This document shows positions 27,538 to 36,510 of a stretch of DNA of 64,000 nt, in pieces. Origin of the DNA: Alteriqipengyuania halimionae. Lineage in GTDB: Bacteria; Pseudomonadota; Alphaproteobacteria; Sphingomonadales; Sphingomonadaceae. The notes below the pieces were generated by a model. The model was not told the DNA's origin. It worked only from the letters and a program-made list of their open reading frames with translations, and made no database searches. A program made the position numbers and the translations under genes. The stretch lies in NCBI RefSeq assembly GCF_009827575.1, contig NZ_WTYR01000001.1, positions 124,001 through 188,000 on the forward strand. Reading direction: 5' to 3'. Position 1 is the stretch's first letter, and every line of letters starts with the position of its first letter.

Positions 27538-28365
27538 ATGGCCGGTAGCAAAACCCACGACTATCACATTCTCGATCCCGATCCGTGGCCGCTGATCGGC
27601 TCGTTCAGCGCGCTGACCTTCACCACCGGGATGGTTTTGAGCATGCACCCGGAGGAACTTCCCTTCGGTACGCCGGTGCTGATCGCCGGGATCATCGGCC
27701 TTGTGTTCACCTTCTTCAGCTGGTTCGGTAACATCATCCGCGAAGCGCAGGCGGGCGACCATACCCCGGTCGTGCAGCTGCACCTTCGCTACGGCATGAT
27801 CCTGTTCATCGCCTCGGAAGTGATGTTCTTCGTCGGCTGGTTCTGGAGCTGGTTCGATTTCGCACTGTTCCCTTCGACATTGAGCGATGCGATCGGTGGG
27901 CAATTCCCGCCTGTCGCGATCGAAGGCGTGATCAATGCATTCGACCTCCCGCTGCTCAACACCCTGATCCTGCTGTGCTCGGGCACCACGGTTACGTGGG
28001 CGCACCACTCGCTGATCAACGGCGATCGCGACGGACTGAAGAAGGGCCTGTGGGCGACCATCATCCTCGGCGTCATCTTCAGCTGCATCCAGGCCTACGA
28101 ATACAGCGTGGCGCCGTTCCCCTTCGGTGAGAACACCTATAGCTCTGCCTTCTACATGGCGACCGGTTTCCACGGCTTCCACGTCATCATCGGCACGATC
28201 TTCCTGATCGTTTGCCTGGTGCGCGCCTATAAGGGGCACTTCACGCCGAAGCAGCATTTCGGCTTCGAGGCGGCGGCCTGGTACTGGCACTTCGTCGATG
28301 TCGTGTGGCTGTTCCTCTTCATCGCCATCTATGTCTGGGGCGGTTGGGGCTATCCGACCCATTAA
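27538..28365 (+). CDS. ctaE: cytochrome c oxidase subunit III
   Basis: This encodes 275 residues with seven membrane helices. The N-terminal HDYHILDPDPWPLIGS, the SEVMFFVGWFWSWF helix, YEYSVAPFPFGENTYSS, and FYMATGFHGFHVIIG followed by AAWYWHFVDVVWLFLF are all diagnostic of subunit III. It stabilises the subunit I proton uptake path. The 127-bp gap from ctaG ends in GAGAGACGGACACC before the ATG. The SURF1 gene follows after 24 bp. Confidence 0.97.
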   Translation: MAGSKTHDYHILDPDPWPLIGSFSALTFTTGMVLSMHPEELPFGTPVLIAGIIGLVFTFFSWFGNIIREAQAGDHTPVVQLHLRYGMILFIASEVMFFVGWFWSWFDFALFPSTLSDAIGGQFPPVAIEGVINAFDLPLLNTLILLCSGTTVTWAHHSLINGDRDGLKKGLWATIILGVIFSCIQAYEYSVAPFPFGENTYSSAFYMATGFHGFHVIIGTIFLIVCLVRAYKGHFTPKQHFGFEAAAWYWHFVDVVWLFLFIAIYVWGGWGYPTH

Positions 28366-28389
28366 GGCTCTCGCCGAAAGGAGCCTCGC

Positions 28390-29016
28390 ATGAGGCGCCT
28401 TCCCATATTCTCTACGATCATCGTCGCGGCGGCCGTCGCGACGATGATCGCGCTTGGGATATGGCAATTGGGTCGCGGCACCGAGCGTGACCGCCTCAAA
28501 CAGGCGATGGCCGAGCGGCCCGCCATGGCGATGCTCGACTATCCGTTCGCCGATCCTACCGATCCCCGCTATCTCTATCGCCGCCTGCGGGCCGATTGCG
28601 ACACGGTGACGGGCTTCGAAGTCGCCGGAGGGAAGGACGCGGCAGATCACACGGGATGGCGGCAGATCGCCACCTGTCGCAACGATGCGAGCGGACAGAC
28701 CTTCAAGGTCCAGATCGGGATTGCCGAACGCCCCGACGCCGAGGTCCAATGGCAGGGAGGACCGGTCCAGGGCCTCGCCGCCGCCGCTCCCGACCAGCGC
28801 GGTTTCCTTCAACGCCTGACCTTCCGTCCGGCCCACCGTCCGGCGATGATCGTCGCGGCCGATCCGAAGGCAGGGCTGCAGGCCTCGCGACAGCCCGATC
28901 CTTCAGAATACGAAAACACCTCGTGGGGCTATGCCGGGCAGTGGTTCTTCTTCGCGCTCACCGCGCTGGTGGTCTACGCGCTCGCCTTGCGCCGCCGCTG
29001 GCGCGACAGGAGCTGA
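28390..29016 (+). CDS. SURF1-family oxidase assembly protein
   Basis: This encodes 208 residues. SURF1 proteins assist heme A insertion into subunit I. Two terminal membrane helices frame a periplasmic domain: TIIVAAAVATMIALGIWQLGRG at the start (GxWQLxR is the family signature) and WFFFALTALVVYALAL at the end, preceded by YENTSWGYAGQWF. The middle part is short and divergent compared with mitochondrial SURF1. Last gene of the oxidase cluster. Confidence 0.85.
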   Translation: MRRLPIFSTIIVAAAVATMIALGIWQLGRGTERDRLKQAMAERPAMAMLDYPFADPTDPRYLYRRLRADCDTVTGFEVAGGKDAADHTGWRQIATCRNDASGQTFKVQIGIAERPDAEVQWQGGPVQGLAAAAPDQRGFLQRLTFRPAHRPAMIVAADPKAGLQASRQPDPSEYENTSWGYAGQWFFFALTALVVYALALRRRWRDRS

Positions 29017-29037
29017 GGCTCCGGGCGGCTCGTCGAG

Positions 29038-30615
29038 CTAGTCGCCCAAGTCTAGCCGCCGCTGCACGCCGATCGCCGTCAGAAAGCCGGCATCATGGCT
29101 GACGCAGACGATCGCTCCATCCCAGTCTGCCAGAGCCGCTTCGAGCTGTTCGGTAGCAGCGAGGTCGAGATGATTGGTCGGTTCGTCGAGCAACAGCATT
29201 TGCGGCGGGGTTGGGGCCGCGAACAGGCAAGCGAGAGCGAGGCGCATCCGTTCGCCGCCCGATAGTCCATTGACCTCCCGTTCGGCCCAGACATTGCGGA
29301 ATCCGAACCCTGCCAGCGCGCCATGCGCAGCTTCGCGCGTCAGCCCGGGATTAAGCCGGGGCATCGCTTCAATCAGCGTTTCTCGCGGATCGAGCAGGGA
29401 GAGATGCTGGTCGAGCCATGCTATTCGCGCGCCGTCGCGCTGGATATCTCCGCCGTCTGGCGAGTCTTTACCGGCCAGCAGACGCATCAGGGTCGTCTTG
29501 CCCGATCCGTTCGGTCCTTCGATCGCAACCCGCTCGGGCCCGCGCACGGTGAGGTCGATCCCGGAAAACAGCGTGCGACTGCCGACTCGCCGATTGAGGT
29601 TGCGAGCCTCGATCAGCACGTGGTTGGCCGCCAGACCCGATGGCGGGAGAGCCATGTCGATGGGGATCTCGCGTTCGACATCCGCGCGAGCGGCCTCGCG
29701 TTTCTCTTCTGCTTCGCCCACTTGGTCTGCGCCGCCGGTGCGATAGCGCGCGGCGGTGCGTTCGGCGCGCTCCTGGCGCGCGTCGAGCAGGATCTTGGGC
29801 TGGCTCCGGCTTACGCGCCGGGCGCGACCGCGGCTGTCGCGCCGGTCCTGCTTCTCGCGTTCGCGCTGGGCTTCGCGCCGGGTGGAGGCGAGCGCGTGCT
29901 CGCTGCTTTCGAGTGCGCGCTCGGCCCGCTCTCGCTCGGCCGTGCGAATGCGCTGGAATTCCTCCCATCCGCCACCGACGATATGCACGCCCACCCGGGT
30001 AAGTTCGACGATGCGGTCGACCTGCGCCAGCAATTCACGATCGTGGCTTGCGACGAGCGCGCCGCCGTTCCAGTCGCGCAGAAGGGCGGCGATGGCGTCG
30101 CGGCCCGCGCGGTCGAGATTATTGGTCGGTTCGTCGAGCAACAACACGTCGGGTTGGTCGATCAGCATGGCCGCGATTGCCACGCGTGTCCGCTCGCCGC
30201 CGCTCAGGGTGGAAAGCGTGCGTGCGAGCTCGATCGTTGGCAAGCCTGCCTGCGCCAACGCCTGCTCGATCCGTGTGGTCAGGCTCCAGTCGGCGGCATC
30301 GAGATCGTCACCTTCGAGCGCGCCGCGTTCGATCCGGTCGAGCCGGGCCAGTTTCTCTGTCACGCCAAGCGTCTCGGCAACCGAAAGCTGCGGGTCGGGT
30401 GACTGATCGAGCATGGCGACGCGACCGGGCCGCACGATCTCGCCCGCCACCGGGGCGATTCTCCCCGCGATCGCCGCGAGCAGAGTCGATTTGCCCGAAC
30501 CGTTGCGGCCGACGAGGCCGACGGCCTCATGGCCCAGCGCAAGGTCGAGGCCGGAAAACAGGGGGGTGGAATCGGGGGCGGCGCAGGCGACGCCGGACAA
30601 GGTTAGCAATGACAT
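29038..30615 (-). CDS. ABC-F family ATPase
   Basis: The ATG at 30615 gives 525 residues, with two ABC modules and no membrane domain. The Walker A motifs are GLVGRNGSGKST and EGPNGSGKTT; the signatures are TLSGGERTRVA and LSGGERMRLA; the Walker B ends are LLLDEPTNNLD and LLLDEPTNHLD. The inter-domain linker is arginine-rich with coiled-coil character. ABC-F proteins act on the ribosome (translation factors or antibiotic target protection). The second module lacks a long C-terminal extension, as in a housekeeping type. Convergent with SURF1. Confidence 0.9.
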   Translation of the reverse strand: MSLLTLSGVACAAPDSTPLFSGLDLALGHEAVGLVGRNGSGKSTLLAAIAGRIAPVAGEIVRPGRVAMLDQSPDPQLSVAETLGVTEKLARLDRIERGALEGDDLDAADWSLTTRIEQALAQAGLPTIELARTLSTLSGGERTRVAIAAMLIDQPDVLLLDEPTNNLDRAGRDAIAALLRDWNGGALVASHDRELLAQVDRIVELTRVGVHIVGGGWEEFQRIRTAERERAERALESSEHALASTRREAQREREKQDRRDSRGRARRVSRSQPKILLDARQERAERTAARYRTGGADQVGEAEEKREAARADVEREIPIDMALPPSGLAANHVLIEARNLNRRVGSRTLFSGIDLTVRGPERVAIEGPNGSGKTTLMRLLAGKDSPDGGDIQRDGARIAWLDQHLSLLDPRETLIEAMPRLNPGLTREAAHGALAGFGFRNVWAEREVNGLSGGERMRLALACLFAAPTPPQMLLLDEPTNHLDLAATEQLEAALADWDGAIVCVSHDAGFLTAIGVQRRLDLGD

Positions 30616-30806
30616 GGGAAACACCGATGCAGTCAGGGAGGGAAACGGCTCGCTGATCGATCAGATGTTCACGTCATCGCACTCCTGGATTGGGTCGCAT
30701 TTGGTTGCCGAGCACTAGCAGAGGGGCTGCGGTTTTTCAATCGATCGCGGTCAAAGCCGCGTCCCCGCCTTGCCGATGGCGGGAGGGGCAGCTAGCGAAT
30801 GGGACC

Positions 30807-32186
30807 ATGCGTTACGTTTCCACCCGCGGCGGACCAGCCACCTCTTCGGCTCGCGATGCAATCCTGTCGGGCACCGCGCCCGACGGCGGCTTGTGGATGC
30901 CCGAAGCGATTCCGCAATTGCCCGCTGAACGGATCGCCGAGCTTGCCGAGCTGCCCTATCCCGATCTTGCTGCGCTGATCCTGTCGCCCTTCATCGGCGA
31001 TGCCATCGACGACCAGCGGCTGCTTGATCTGTGTATCGAGGCCTATGCGGGCTTCGACGATCCCGAGGTGGCGCCATTGGTCCCGCTGGCCGGACGGCAC
31101 TGGCTGCTCGAGCTGTTTCGCGGGCCGACGCTCGCATTCAAGGATTTCGCCCTCCAAGTGCTCGGTCGTGTGCTGGCCGAACTGGTCGGCGAGCGTCCCT
31201 TGGTCCTCGTCGGCGCGACCAGCGGTGACACGGGAAGCGCTGCGATCGCGGCGGTGGCCGGTCGGCCCAATATCGCGCTCGTCATGCTGCATCCCGAAGG
31301 CAGGGTCAGCGAAGTCCAGCGACGGCAGATGACCACGGTCGACGCGCCGAATATCGTCAATCTCGCCGTGCGCGGCAGTTTCGACGATTGCCAGCGACTG
31401 GTGAAGCAACTCTTCGCCGAAGGGGTGGGCGATCTCCGGCTCGGCGCGGTCAATTCGATCAACTGGCTGCGGATCGCCGCGCAGGTCCCGTATTATTTCG
31501 CCGCTGCGGCCAAGCTCAATGCGATCGAGCACCCGGTCGCATTCGCAGTGCCGAGCGGCAATTTCGGCAATGCCTGTGCAGGCTACGTCGCGCGGGCGAT
31601 GGGGCTGCCGATCGAGCGGTTGATTATCGCTACCAATTCCAACGATATCCTCCACCGCGCATTCACGACCGGTCTGTACGAACGCGGCGAAGCGCTGGCG
31701 ACCACCGCGCCCGCGATGGACATCCAGGTCGCGAGCAATTTCGAGCGGATGCTGTTCGTGGCCGATCGCGAAGCGGTGCCCGAACAGATGAAGGCGCTGG
31801 CGGAAAACGGTCGCTTCCACCTGACCCATGCGCAGCGCGATCTCGTCGACGCGCGCTTTTCCAGCGCCAGCGCCGATGAGCCTGCAATCGTCGCGGCGAC
31901 TCGCTGGGCGAATGAGCGTGCGGGACAGGTCATCGACCCGCATACCGCGGCAGGGCTTCATGCCGCGCTGCATTCCGATTTGCCACACGATGTGCCGATC
32001 GTGACGCTCGGCACTGCGCATCCGGCCAAGTTCCCCGATGCGGTTGCCGCCGCGCTGGGTGAGCGTCCACCGATGACCGAGGCGTTGCAAGAGATGTTCG
32101 CCCGGCCCGAGCTTTACGAGGTCGTCGATGCCGATGCCGAGGCTATTGCCGGGCATGTGCGGAAGTTGGCAGGTCCATCGGCATGA
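30807..32186 (+). CDS. thrC: threonine synthase
   Basis: ThrC converts O-phosphohomoserine to threonine with PLP. The ATG at 30807 gives 459 residues and the typical start MRYVSTRGGPATSSARDAIL. PTLAFKDFALQVLGR carries the PLP lysine; VGATSGDTGSAAIAA and AVPSGNFGNACAGYVA bind the cofactor phosphate and substrate. The stop overlaps the next start (ATGA). thrC next to an oxidase cluster is common in sphingomonads. Confidence 0.95.
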   Translation: MRYVSTRGGPATSSARDAILSGTAPDGGLWMPEAIPQLPAERIAELAELPYPDLAALILSPFIGDAIDDQRLLDLCIEAYAGFDDPEVAPLVPLAGRHWLLELFRGPTLAFKDFALQVLGRVLAELVGERPLVLVGATSGDTGSAAIAAVAGRPNIALVMLHPEGRVSEVQRRQMTTVDAPNIVNLAVRGSFDDCQRLVKQLFAEGVGDLRLGAVNSINWLRIAAQVPYYFAAAAKLNAIEHPVAFAVPSGNFGNACAGYVARAMGLPIERLIIATNSNDILHRAFTTGLYERGEALATTAPAMDIQVASNFERMLFVADREAVPEQMKALAENGRFHLTHAQRDLVDARFSSASADEPAIVAATRWANERAGQVIDPHTAAGLHAALHSDLPHDVPIVTLGTAHPAKFPDAVAAALGERPPMTEALQEMFARPELYEVVDADAEAIAGHVRKLAGPSA

Positions 32187-33082
32187 GCGTGGCATTGTGT
32201 GCCGCGCCGCAATTGATGATCGGCGAGGCGTGGGACGATTACGGCCTGATCGACAGCGGCAACGGGCGAAAATACGAACGCTATGGCCGGTTCCGCTTCA
32301 TCCGGCCGGAACCGCTCGCGCTGTGGCAACCGCGGCTCGACGAATGGCCTGCCGATGGCGAATTCGTACCCGGCAGCGACGAGGATGGCGGCGGACGCTG
32401 GAACCTGTCGCCAGAGGTGCCGGAGGACGGCTGGACGCTCCATCGGGGTGCGGCCAAATTCACCGCGCAATGCACGCCGTTTCGCCATCTCGGTTTCTTT
32501 CCCGATATGGCTCCGGTGTGGGACTGGATGGGCGCGCAATTGGGGTCACGGGACGAAAGCGCTGATCGCCCAACGATGAACCTGTTCGGTTACACCGGCG
32601 TCGGCAGCCTCGCTTTGAGCGAGCAGGGCCCTGTTACCCATGTCGATGCGTCGAAGAAATCGGTCGCCCAGGCGCGCGAGAATGCCGCGATGTCCGGGAT
32701 GGAGGACCGCCCGATCCGCTGGCTGGTGGACGATGCAATGAAATTTGCCGCGCGCGAGGTCCGGCGGGAGAACCGCTATGACGGGATCATTCTTGACCCG
32801 CCCAAATTCGGGCGCGGGCCGAAGAATGAGACCTGGCGGATCGAGGAAGGGCTGCCCGCGCTGATCGACGATTGCGGCCAACTGCTCGATCCCGACAGCC
32901 GCTTCCTGTTCCTCACCGTTTATGCCGTGCGGATGAGCGCATTGTCGCTCGGCCAGTTGCTGGCCGAAAAACTGGCGCATCTGCCGGGCACGGTCGAGTT
33001 CGGCGAACTGGCCGTGCGCGAAGAAGGCGAGGGCGGCCGGATCCTGCCGACCGCGCTCTTCGCCCGCTGGTCGAACGCCTAG
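32183..33082 (+). CDS. class I SAM-dependent rRNA methyltransferase-like protein (RlmI type)
   Basis: This encodes 299 residues with a Rossmann methyltransferase domain. Motif I is NLFGYTGVGSLALSEQG, the acidic strand is VTHVDASKKSVAQARENA, and the catalytic-type motif is ILDPPKFGRGPK, as in RlmI/RlmK-like cytosine or guanine rRNA methyltransferases (PF10672). The PUA domain of E. coli RlmI is missing, so the target may differ. It is co-translated with thrC. Confidence 0.8.
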   Translation: MSVALCAAPQLMIGEAWDDYGLIDSGNGRKYERYGRFRFIRPEPLALWQPRLDEWPADGEFVPGSDEDGGGRWNLSPEVPEDGWTLHRGAAKFTAQCTPFRHLGFFPDMAPVWDWMGAQLGSRDESADRPTMNLFGYTGVGSLALSEQGPVTHVDASKKSVAQARENAAMSGMEDRPIRWLVDDAMKFAAREVRRENRYDGIILDPPKFGRGPKNETWRIEEGLPALIDDCGQLLDPDSRFLFLTVYAVRMSALSLGQLLAEKLAHLPGTVEFGELAVREEGEGGRILPTALFARWSNA

Positions 33083-33858
33083 CTTGTCGGTGCCAGCTCG
33101 CCCAGGAAGGCGCGGATACGCTTTGCGTTGTAGCCAAGGTCGCTCACACCCACCCGGCTGATCGAGCGCATGTCGACCGTGACCGAATCCTCGCCAGCGA
33201 CTTCGACCCGAAGCGAGACGATGTCCTCGAAGCGCAACCACCCGGCATAGGCGACCGCTTCGAGGTGGCCACCTTCGGCATCGCTCATGATGATCGTCCA
33301 GCCCTTCGTCCTAGCCAGCTGCTCGGCGCGCGCGATCATTTCGGCGACCGTGCCGGGCATCGTCACGGTCTCGAGGTCGGGATAACCCTCGGCATGGAGT
33401 TTGCGCCATTCGGCTTCGGTTTCCACACCGCGCAAATTGTCTGCCGGGATGTCGAGCGCGGTGAAGGCGGGCGGATTGGCGAGATCGGTGGTGGCATCGT
33501 GGATCGCCGGATATTTCGCCGCCTCGCCCCGCAACCACAGACCTGTGCCCAGCAATGCGCCCGCCAGCACGATCGCGAGGAGCGCCGATTTGCTCGTTCG
33601 CCGCGCCAGGATCCAGCCGAGCACCAGCGCGAGCAGCGCCAGCACGATGATCAGCATGGCGGTATTGACCGGAAGCTCGCCGAGGTTGAACAGCGGCCGC
33701 AGTGGCAGGACGAAGCCCGTGAAACCGGCCAGCTTGTCGATCACGTCGTAGCGCGCGAGCGTCGTACCCACGACGGCGATCGCTGCGGCGATCAGCGCCA
33801 GTGTCAGTGCAATCTTGCCGAGCAACAGCGCCCATCCGTGCTTCGTCGTTGCAGCCAT
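33079..33858 (-). CDS. membrane protein with C-terminal DUF1499 domain
   Basis: This encodes 259 residues. Three hydrophobic segments occupy the first half (LALIAAAIAVVGTTLA; TAMLIIVLALLALVLGWIL; ALLAIVLAGALLGTGLWL). The remainder is a DUF1499 domain, recognised by VTMPGTVAEMIARAEQLA and the closing VDMRSISRVGVSDLGYNAKR. Function is unknown in the family. It is convergent with the methyltransferase gene, overlapping it by 4 bases. Confidence 0.75.
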   Translation of the reverse strand: MAATTKHGWALLLGKIALTLALIAAAIAVVGTTLARYDVIDKLAGFTGFVLPLRPLFNLGELPVNTAMLIIVLALLALVLGWILARRTSKSALLAIVLAGALLGTGLWLRGEAAKYPAIHDATTDLANPPAFTALDIPADNLRGVETEAEWRKLHAEGYPDLETVTMPGTVAEMIARAEQLARTKGWTIIMSDAEGGHLEAVAYAGWLRFEDIVSLRVEVAGEDSVTVDMRSISRVGVSDLGYNAKRIRAFLGELAPTS

Positions 33859-33932
33859 AATCGGTTCCCCTCTGGACAGTCCGTTGCCGCCTGTGTCACG
33901 GCGCTCGCGCTGTCCATAGCAGGAGCGTGACC

Positions 33933-34307
33933 GTGGCCGATAGCCTGATCCTCGAAGTGGCCGATTTCGAGCACGATGTGCTCACCGGCATCTATTCCGA
34001 AGAGACCGGCAAGGCGCAGCCGCTGCGCTTCACCATCCGCGTGTGGATGAAGCCTCTGGCGTCCTACGATGCGGAAACTCCGCTGGCAGACAGCAAGAAC
34101 TACATGGATCTGAAATTCGCCGGATCCGAGGCCTTGCCCGAGGGCGTCCATTTCAAGCTGATCGAAGCGGTGGCCGATCACGTCTGCGAAACACTGTTCC
34201 TGCAGGATCAGCGCGTCGAGAAGGTGGAGGTGAAGATCGTCAAGCTCGCCATCGCCGAAGCGGGCGAGAAGATCGGGATCACGCTGACGCGCGAGCGTCG
34301 CGAATGA
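33933..34307 (+). CDS. folB: dihydroneopterin aldolase family protein
   Basis: FolB cleaves dihydroneopterin to 6-hydroxymethyl-dihydropterin in folate synthesis. The GTG at 33933 is preferred because AGGAG is 7 bases upstream; GTG at 33927 is too close to it. The product has 124 residues. The fold is visible in LEVADFEHDVLTGIYSEETGKAQ and YMDLKFAGSEALPEG, with KVEVKIVKLAIAEAGEKIG at the end. The sequence is divergent at the usual catalytic Glu/Lys positions, so related epimerase activity is possible. Followed by an overlapping gene. Confidence 0.75.
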   Translation: MADSLILEVADFEHDVLTGIYSEETGKAQPLRFTIRVWMKPLASYDAETPLADSKNYMDLKFAGSEALPEGVHFKLIEAVADHVCETLFLQDQRVEKVEVKIVKLAIAEAGEKIGITLTRERRE

Positions 34308-34603
34308 AGCTGGTGCGGATCGCCTCGCTGCCCGCCGAACCGCTGGATGCCGCGGCGGCGTTCCACGCCGAGTGGACCGGGAAGGTGCGCGAGGAGGCCG
34401 CGGATGTGCTGCTGGTCCTTCCGCCCGCCGACCATACGCACCGCAAATGGCGTCTCGGAGCGGTGCAGGAGCTCGCGCGCGAGGCCGCGCCGCGGCGGGT
34501 CAACGCGATCGCTTCGAGCGACGAGGCAGCGATCGACCGTGCGCGGGATTATCTCGCTGCAGCGCCGGGGATTACGGGACAATATCTGCCGCTGACAAAA
34601 TAG
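34304..34603 (+). CDS. short SDR-like remnant protein next to folB
   Basis: This encodes 99 residues, overlapping folB by 4 bases (ATGA). The C-terminal half (RRVNAIASSDEAAIDRARDYL, then APGITGQYLPL) lines up with the C-terminal part of short-chain dehydrogenases, where RVNAIAPG and ITGQ are standard. The Rossmann GxxxGxG, catalytic Ser and YxxxK are all absent. FolM-type pteridine reductases of that superfamily often follow folB, so this may be a shrunken relic kept for another role. Not catalytic as an SDR. Confidence 0.55.
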   Translation: MKLVRIASLPAEPLDAAAAFHAEWTGKVREEAADVLLVLPPADHTHRKWRLGAVQELAREAAPRRVNAIASSDEAAIDRARDYLAAAPGITGQYLPLTK

Positions 34604-34613
34604 TCGCGGCTTT

Positions 34614-34627
34614 TTGACCTGCATCAA
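34614..34627. promoter_or_regulatory. FNR/FixK-type binding site
   Basis: TTGACCTGCATCAA fits the FNR/FixK consensus (TTGAT-N4-ATCAA) with one mismatch. Its centre is 61 bp before the ATG at 34682, a distance that fits a class II site near -41.5 with a short leader. An FNR-type regulator is encoded 455 bp beyond that ATG. Confidence 0.7.
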
Positions 34628-34681
34628 AGCCGGCTTCGGCCAAGGCGCTCAAAGCTGTTTCCCGAAAGGAAGGAAACAGCC

Positions 34682-35125
34682 ATGACCACACATCTCGAAC
34701 GCGCGCAAATCGATGCGATTGCGGACATCCTGCCGCAGTTTGCGCCTGCCGAACCGCAGGTCGAACCGGTCGAAGTCGTCCGCACATTCGATTTTCCGCC
34801 CGCCGTCCACCTCGGCATTTGCGGCGTGTTCCTCGCCTATCTCGCGGTGATGGGTTTCGGGCTCGCATCGCCCGGCCTGCTGATCCCGAGGGCGATCTTC
34901 GCTCTTTTCACCGTGGCGCTGTTCGCGGTTCCGGCGCTGTGGGCGCGGATGGGTCCGCCCAATGCGGCCTGGAAACGCAGCTGGTCGGATTTCACCCAGC
35001 GCGGCGTAATGACGCTCAATGGTCGGGTTTCGGCGATCTCGGCGATGGCGCAGCTCTACATCGTGCCCGCCGTCGTGCTTATGTGGGGTATTGCGATCGT
35101 TGCGATCTGGGGGATGACGGCCTGA
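34682..35125 (+). CDS. three-helix membrane protein, predicted FNR-regulated
   Basis: This encodes 147 residues with AGGAAGGAAAC before the ATG. A 40-residue soluble head is followed by three membrane segments (HLGICGVFLAYLAVMGFGL; AIFALFTVALFAVPALWA; YIVPAVVLMWGIAIVAIW). No family is recognised. The upstream FNR box suggests induction or repression by low oxygen, consistent with its neighbour fnrL, with which it is convergent (11-bp gap). Confidence 0.65.
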   Translation: MTTHLERAQIDAIADILPQFAPAEPQVEPVEVVRTFDFPPAVHLGICGVFLAYLAVMGFGLASPGLLIPRAIFALFTVALFAVPALWARMGPPNAAWKRSWSDFTQRGVMTLNGRVSAISAMAQLYIVPAVVLMWGIAIVAIWGMTA

Positions 35126-35136
35126 AGAGCCTGGCG

Positions 35137-35823
35137 TCAGGCTTCGGCAAGCAGCGCGGGGTCGAGCAATTCGATCCCGCGTTTTCCGTGGCGCTGGATC
35201 CCGCCATCGCGTTCGAACCTGGTGATCTGACGGCTGACCGTTTCGATCGTGAGGCCGAGTAGCGAGGCAAGCTCGGCCCGGCTTAACGGAAGCTCGAAAG
35301 TGCTGGCGGGGTGGCACGGCGAATCGCTGGCGGCCTTGGCAAAGGCCATCAGCGCGCCGCCGACCTTGTGGCGCGCGTCACCGCTCTGCGCCAGATCGAG
35401 CCAGCGCCGCGCATCGTGGAGATCTTCCTGCGTGCGTCGCAGCAGCGCGGCGCCCAATTTAGGAAACCGATCGATCGCATCTTCGAATTGCGGACGCGAG
35501 AACAGGCACACCCGGCTCTCAGTCAGGGCGACAATGTCGTGATCGGTGAAGGGGGCGAACAACTCGCCCGCGAACCCCGCAGGGTGGATCAGCGACAGGA
35601 TGCGTTCGGTGCCATCGGGCGAGAGCGAGACGATCTTGAGCGCGCCGGTTACGAGCGTGGCGCAATTCGCGTTGTCGTCACCGGCGGCAAACAGTGTTTC
35701 GCCGGCGCCGAGCAGCTTGGTGCGCCCGCTTCGGGCGAGTTCGCGGCGCTCTTCGTCGTTGAGCGAGGCGCAGGCAGCGCGATCGCGCACCGGGCATTGG
35801 GCACAGGCAAGTGGTTCGGTCAT
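35137..35823 (-). CDS. fnrL: FNR-type oxygen-sensing transcription factor
   Basis: This encodes 228 residues of the Crp/Fnr family. The N-terminal cluster C7-x2-C10-x7-C18, plus Cys106 (in TESRVCLFSRPQF), matches the four ligands of an oxygen-labile [4Fe-4S] cluster. The cyclic-nucleotide-like barrel follows. The helix-turn-helix is ELASLLGLTIETVSRQITRF, with the E-x2-SR recognition residues that read TTGAT half-sites. Such regulators switch microaerobic respiration and heme genes. The ATG overlaps the stop of the upstream lipoprotein gene. Confidence 0.88.
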   Translation of the reverse strand: MTEPLACAQCPVRDRAACASLNDEERRELARSGRTKLLGAGETLFAAGDDNANCATLVTGALKIVSLSPDGTERILSLIHPAGFAGELFAPFTDHDIVALTESRVCLFSRPQFEDAIDRFPKLGAALLRRTQEDLHDARRWLDLAQSGDARHKVGGALMAFAKAASDSPCHPASTFELPLSRAELASLLGLTIETVSRQITRFERDGGIQRHGKRGIELLDPALLAEA

Positions 35824-36338
35824 CTGTTGCTCAAATTCCCGCCCAGTTTCGCAAGGCGTGCCAGTTCGTCGCTGGTTATGGCCGCGAGCTCATTTCGTGC
35901 CTCTGCAATATCCTGCATCAGCGCGTCGGCGATCGTCGCTTCGGCCAGCAGCACGTCGAGCTCGGCGAGCACGGCCAGCGTTGCATCGTGCGCCGATTGA
36001 AGTTCGGCGAGCGCAATCTGGGCCGAGGCATTGGCCTTCGACGTGATCGGAGTGCCGCGCGCGGCAGAAACGAGTCGCGCAGCTCTGGCCTCGACGTCGG
36101 CGAACTCCTGGTGGTTGGCTTTGCCGAGTTCGCGCAATTGTTTGACGCGGGTGTCGATGTCGGTCGAAAGCGGCTGGCGCGGTGCAGGCGGCGCGGGCGG
36201 TGCCGATTCGGCGCTTCCGCCCATCCGTTCGCCATCGCGAATCGCGAGGCTTGGATACTCTCCGCGCGGGCTTGCGCAGGCGGCGAGGGTCGTCATTAGC
36301 AGGATAAGGGGATAGACACGCTTCACGCGGGCCCCCAT
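35820..36338 (-). CDS. lipoprotein with coiled-coil helices
   Basis: The ATG at 36338 gives 172 residues; a GTG four codons later (36326) is an alternative start. The lipoprotein signal is VYPLILLMTTLAACAS. A proline-rich spacer (APPAPPAPRQP) leads to a helical, probably coiled-coil region of Ala/Leu/Glu. I do not recognise a family. It overlaps fnrL by 4 bases, so the two are co-transcribed. Confidence 0.6.
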   Translation of the reverse strand: MGARVKRVYPLILLMTTLAACASPRGEYPSLAIRDGERMGGSAESAPPAPPAPRQPLSTDIDTRVKQLRELGKANHQEFADVEARAARLVSAARGTPITSKANASAQIALAELQSAHDATLAVLAELDVLLAEATIADALMQDIAEARNELAAITSDELARLAKLGGNLSNR

Positions 36339-36510
36339 AGCACGGGCGACGCGTCCCGCCAGAGGCCAGATTTCCGGACCGTTTGCGTTGACAGCGCGAC
36401 GACCTTGGCCTAACGGCAGCGCTTTCACGGCTACCGCGCCTTACCGCGCGACGTCGAAGTGCGGCTTTTCGGGGTCGCTGACTTACAGTAACGGATAAAG
36501 AGTAAGCACC

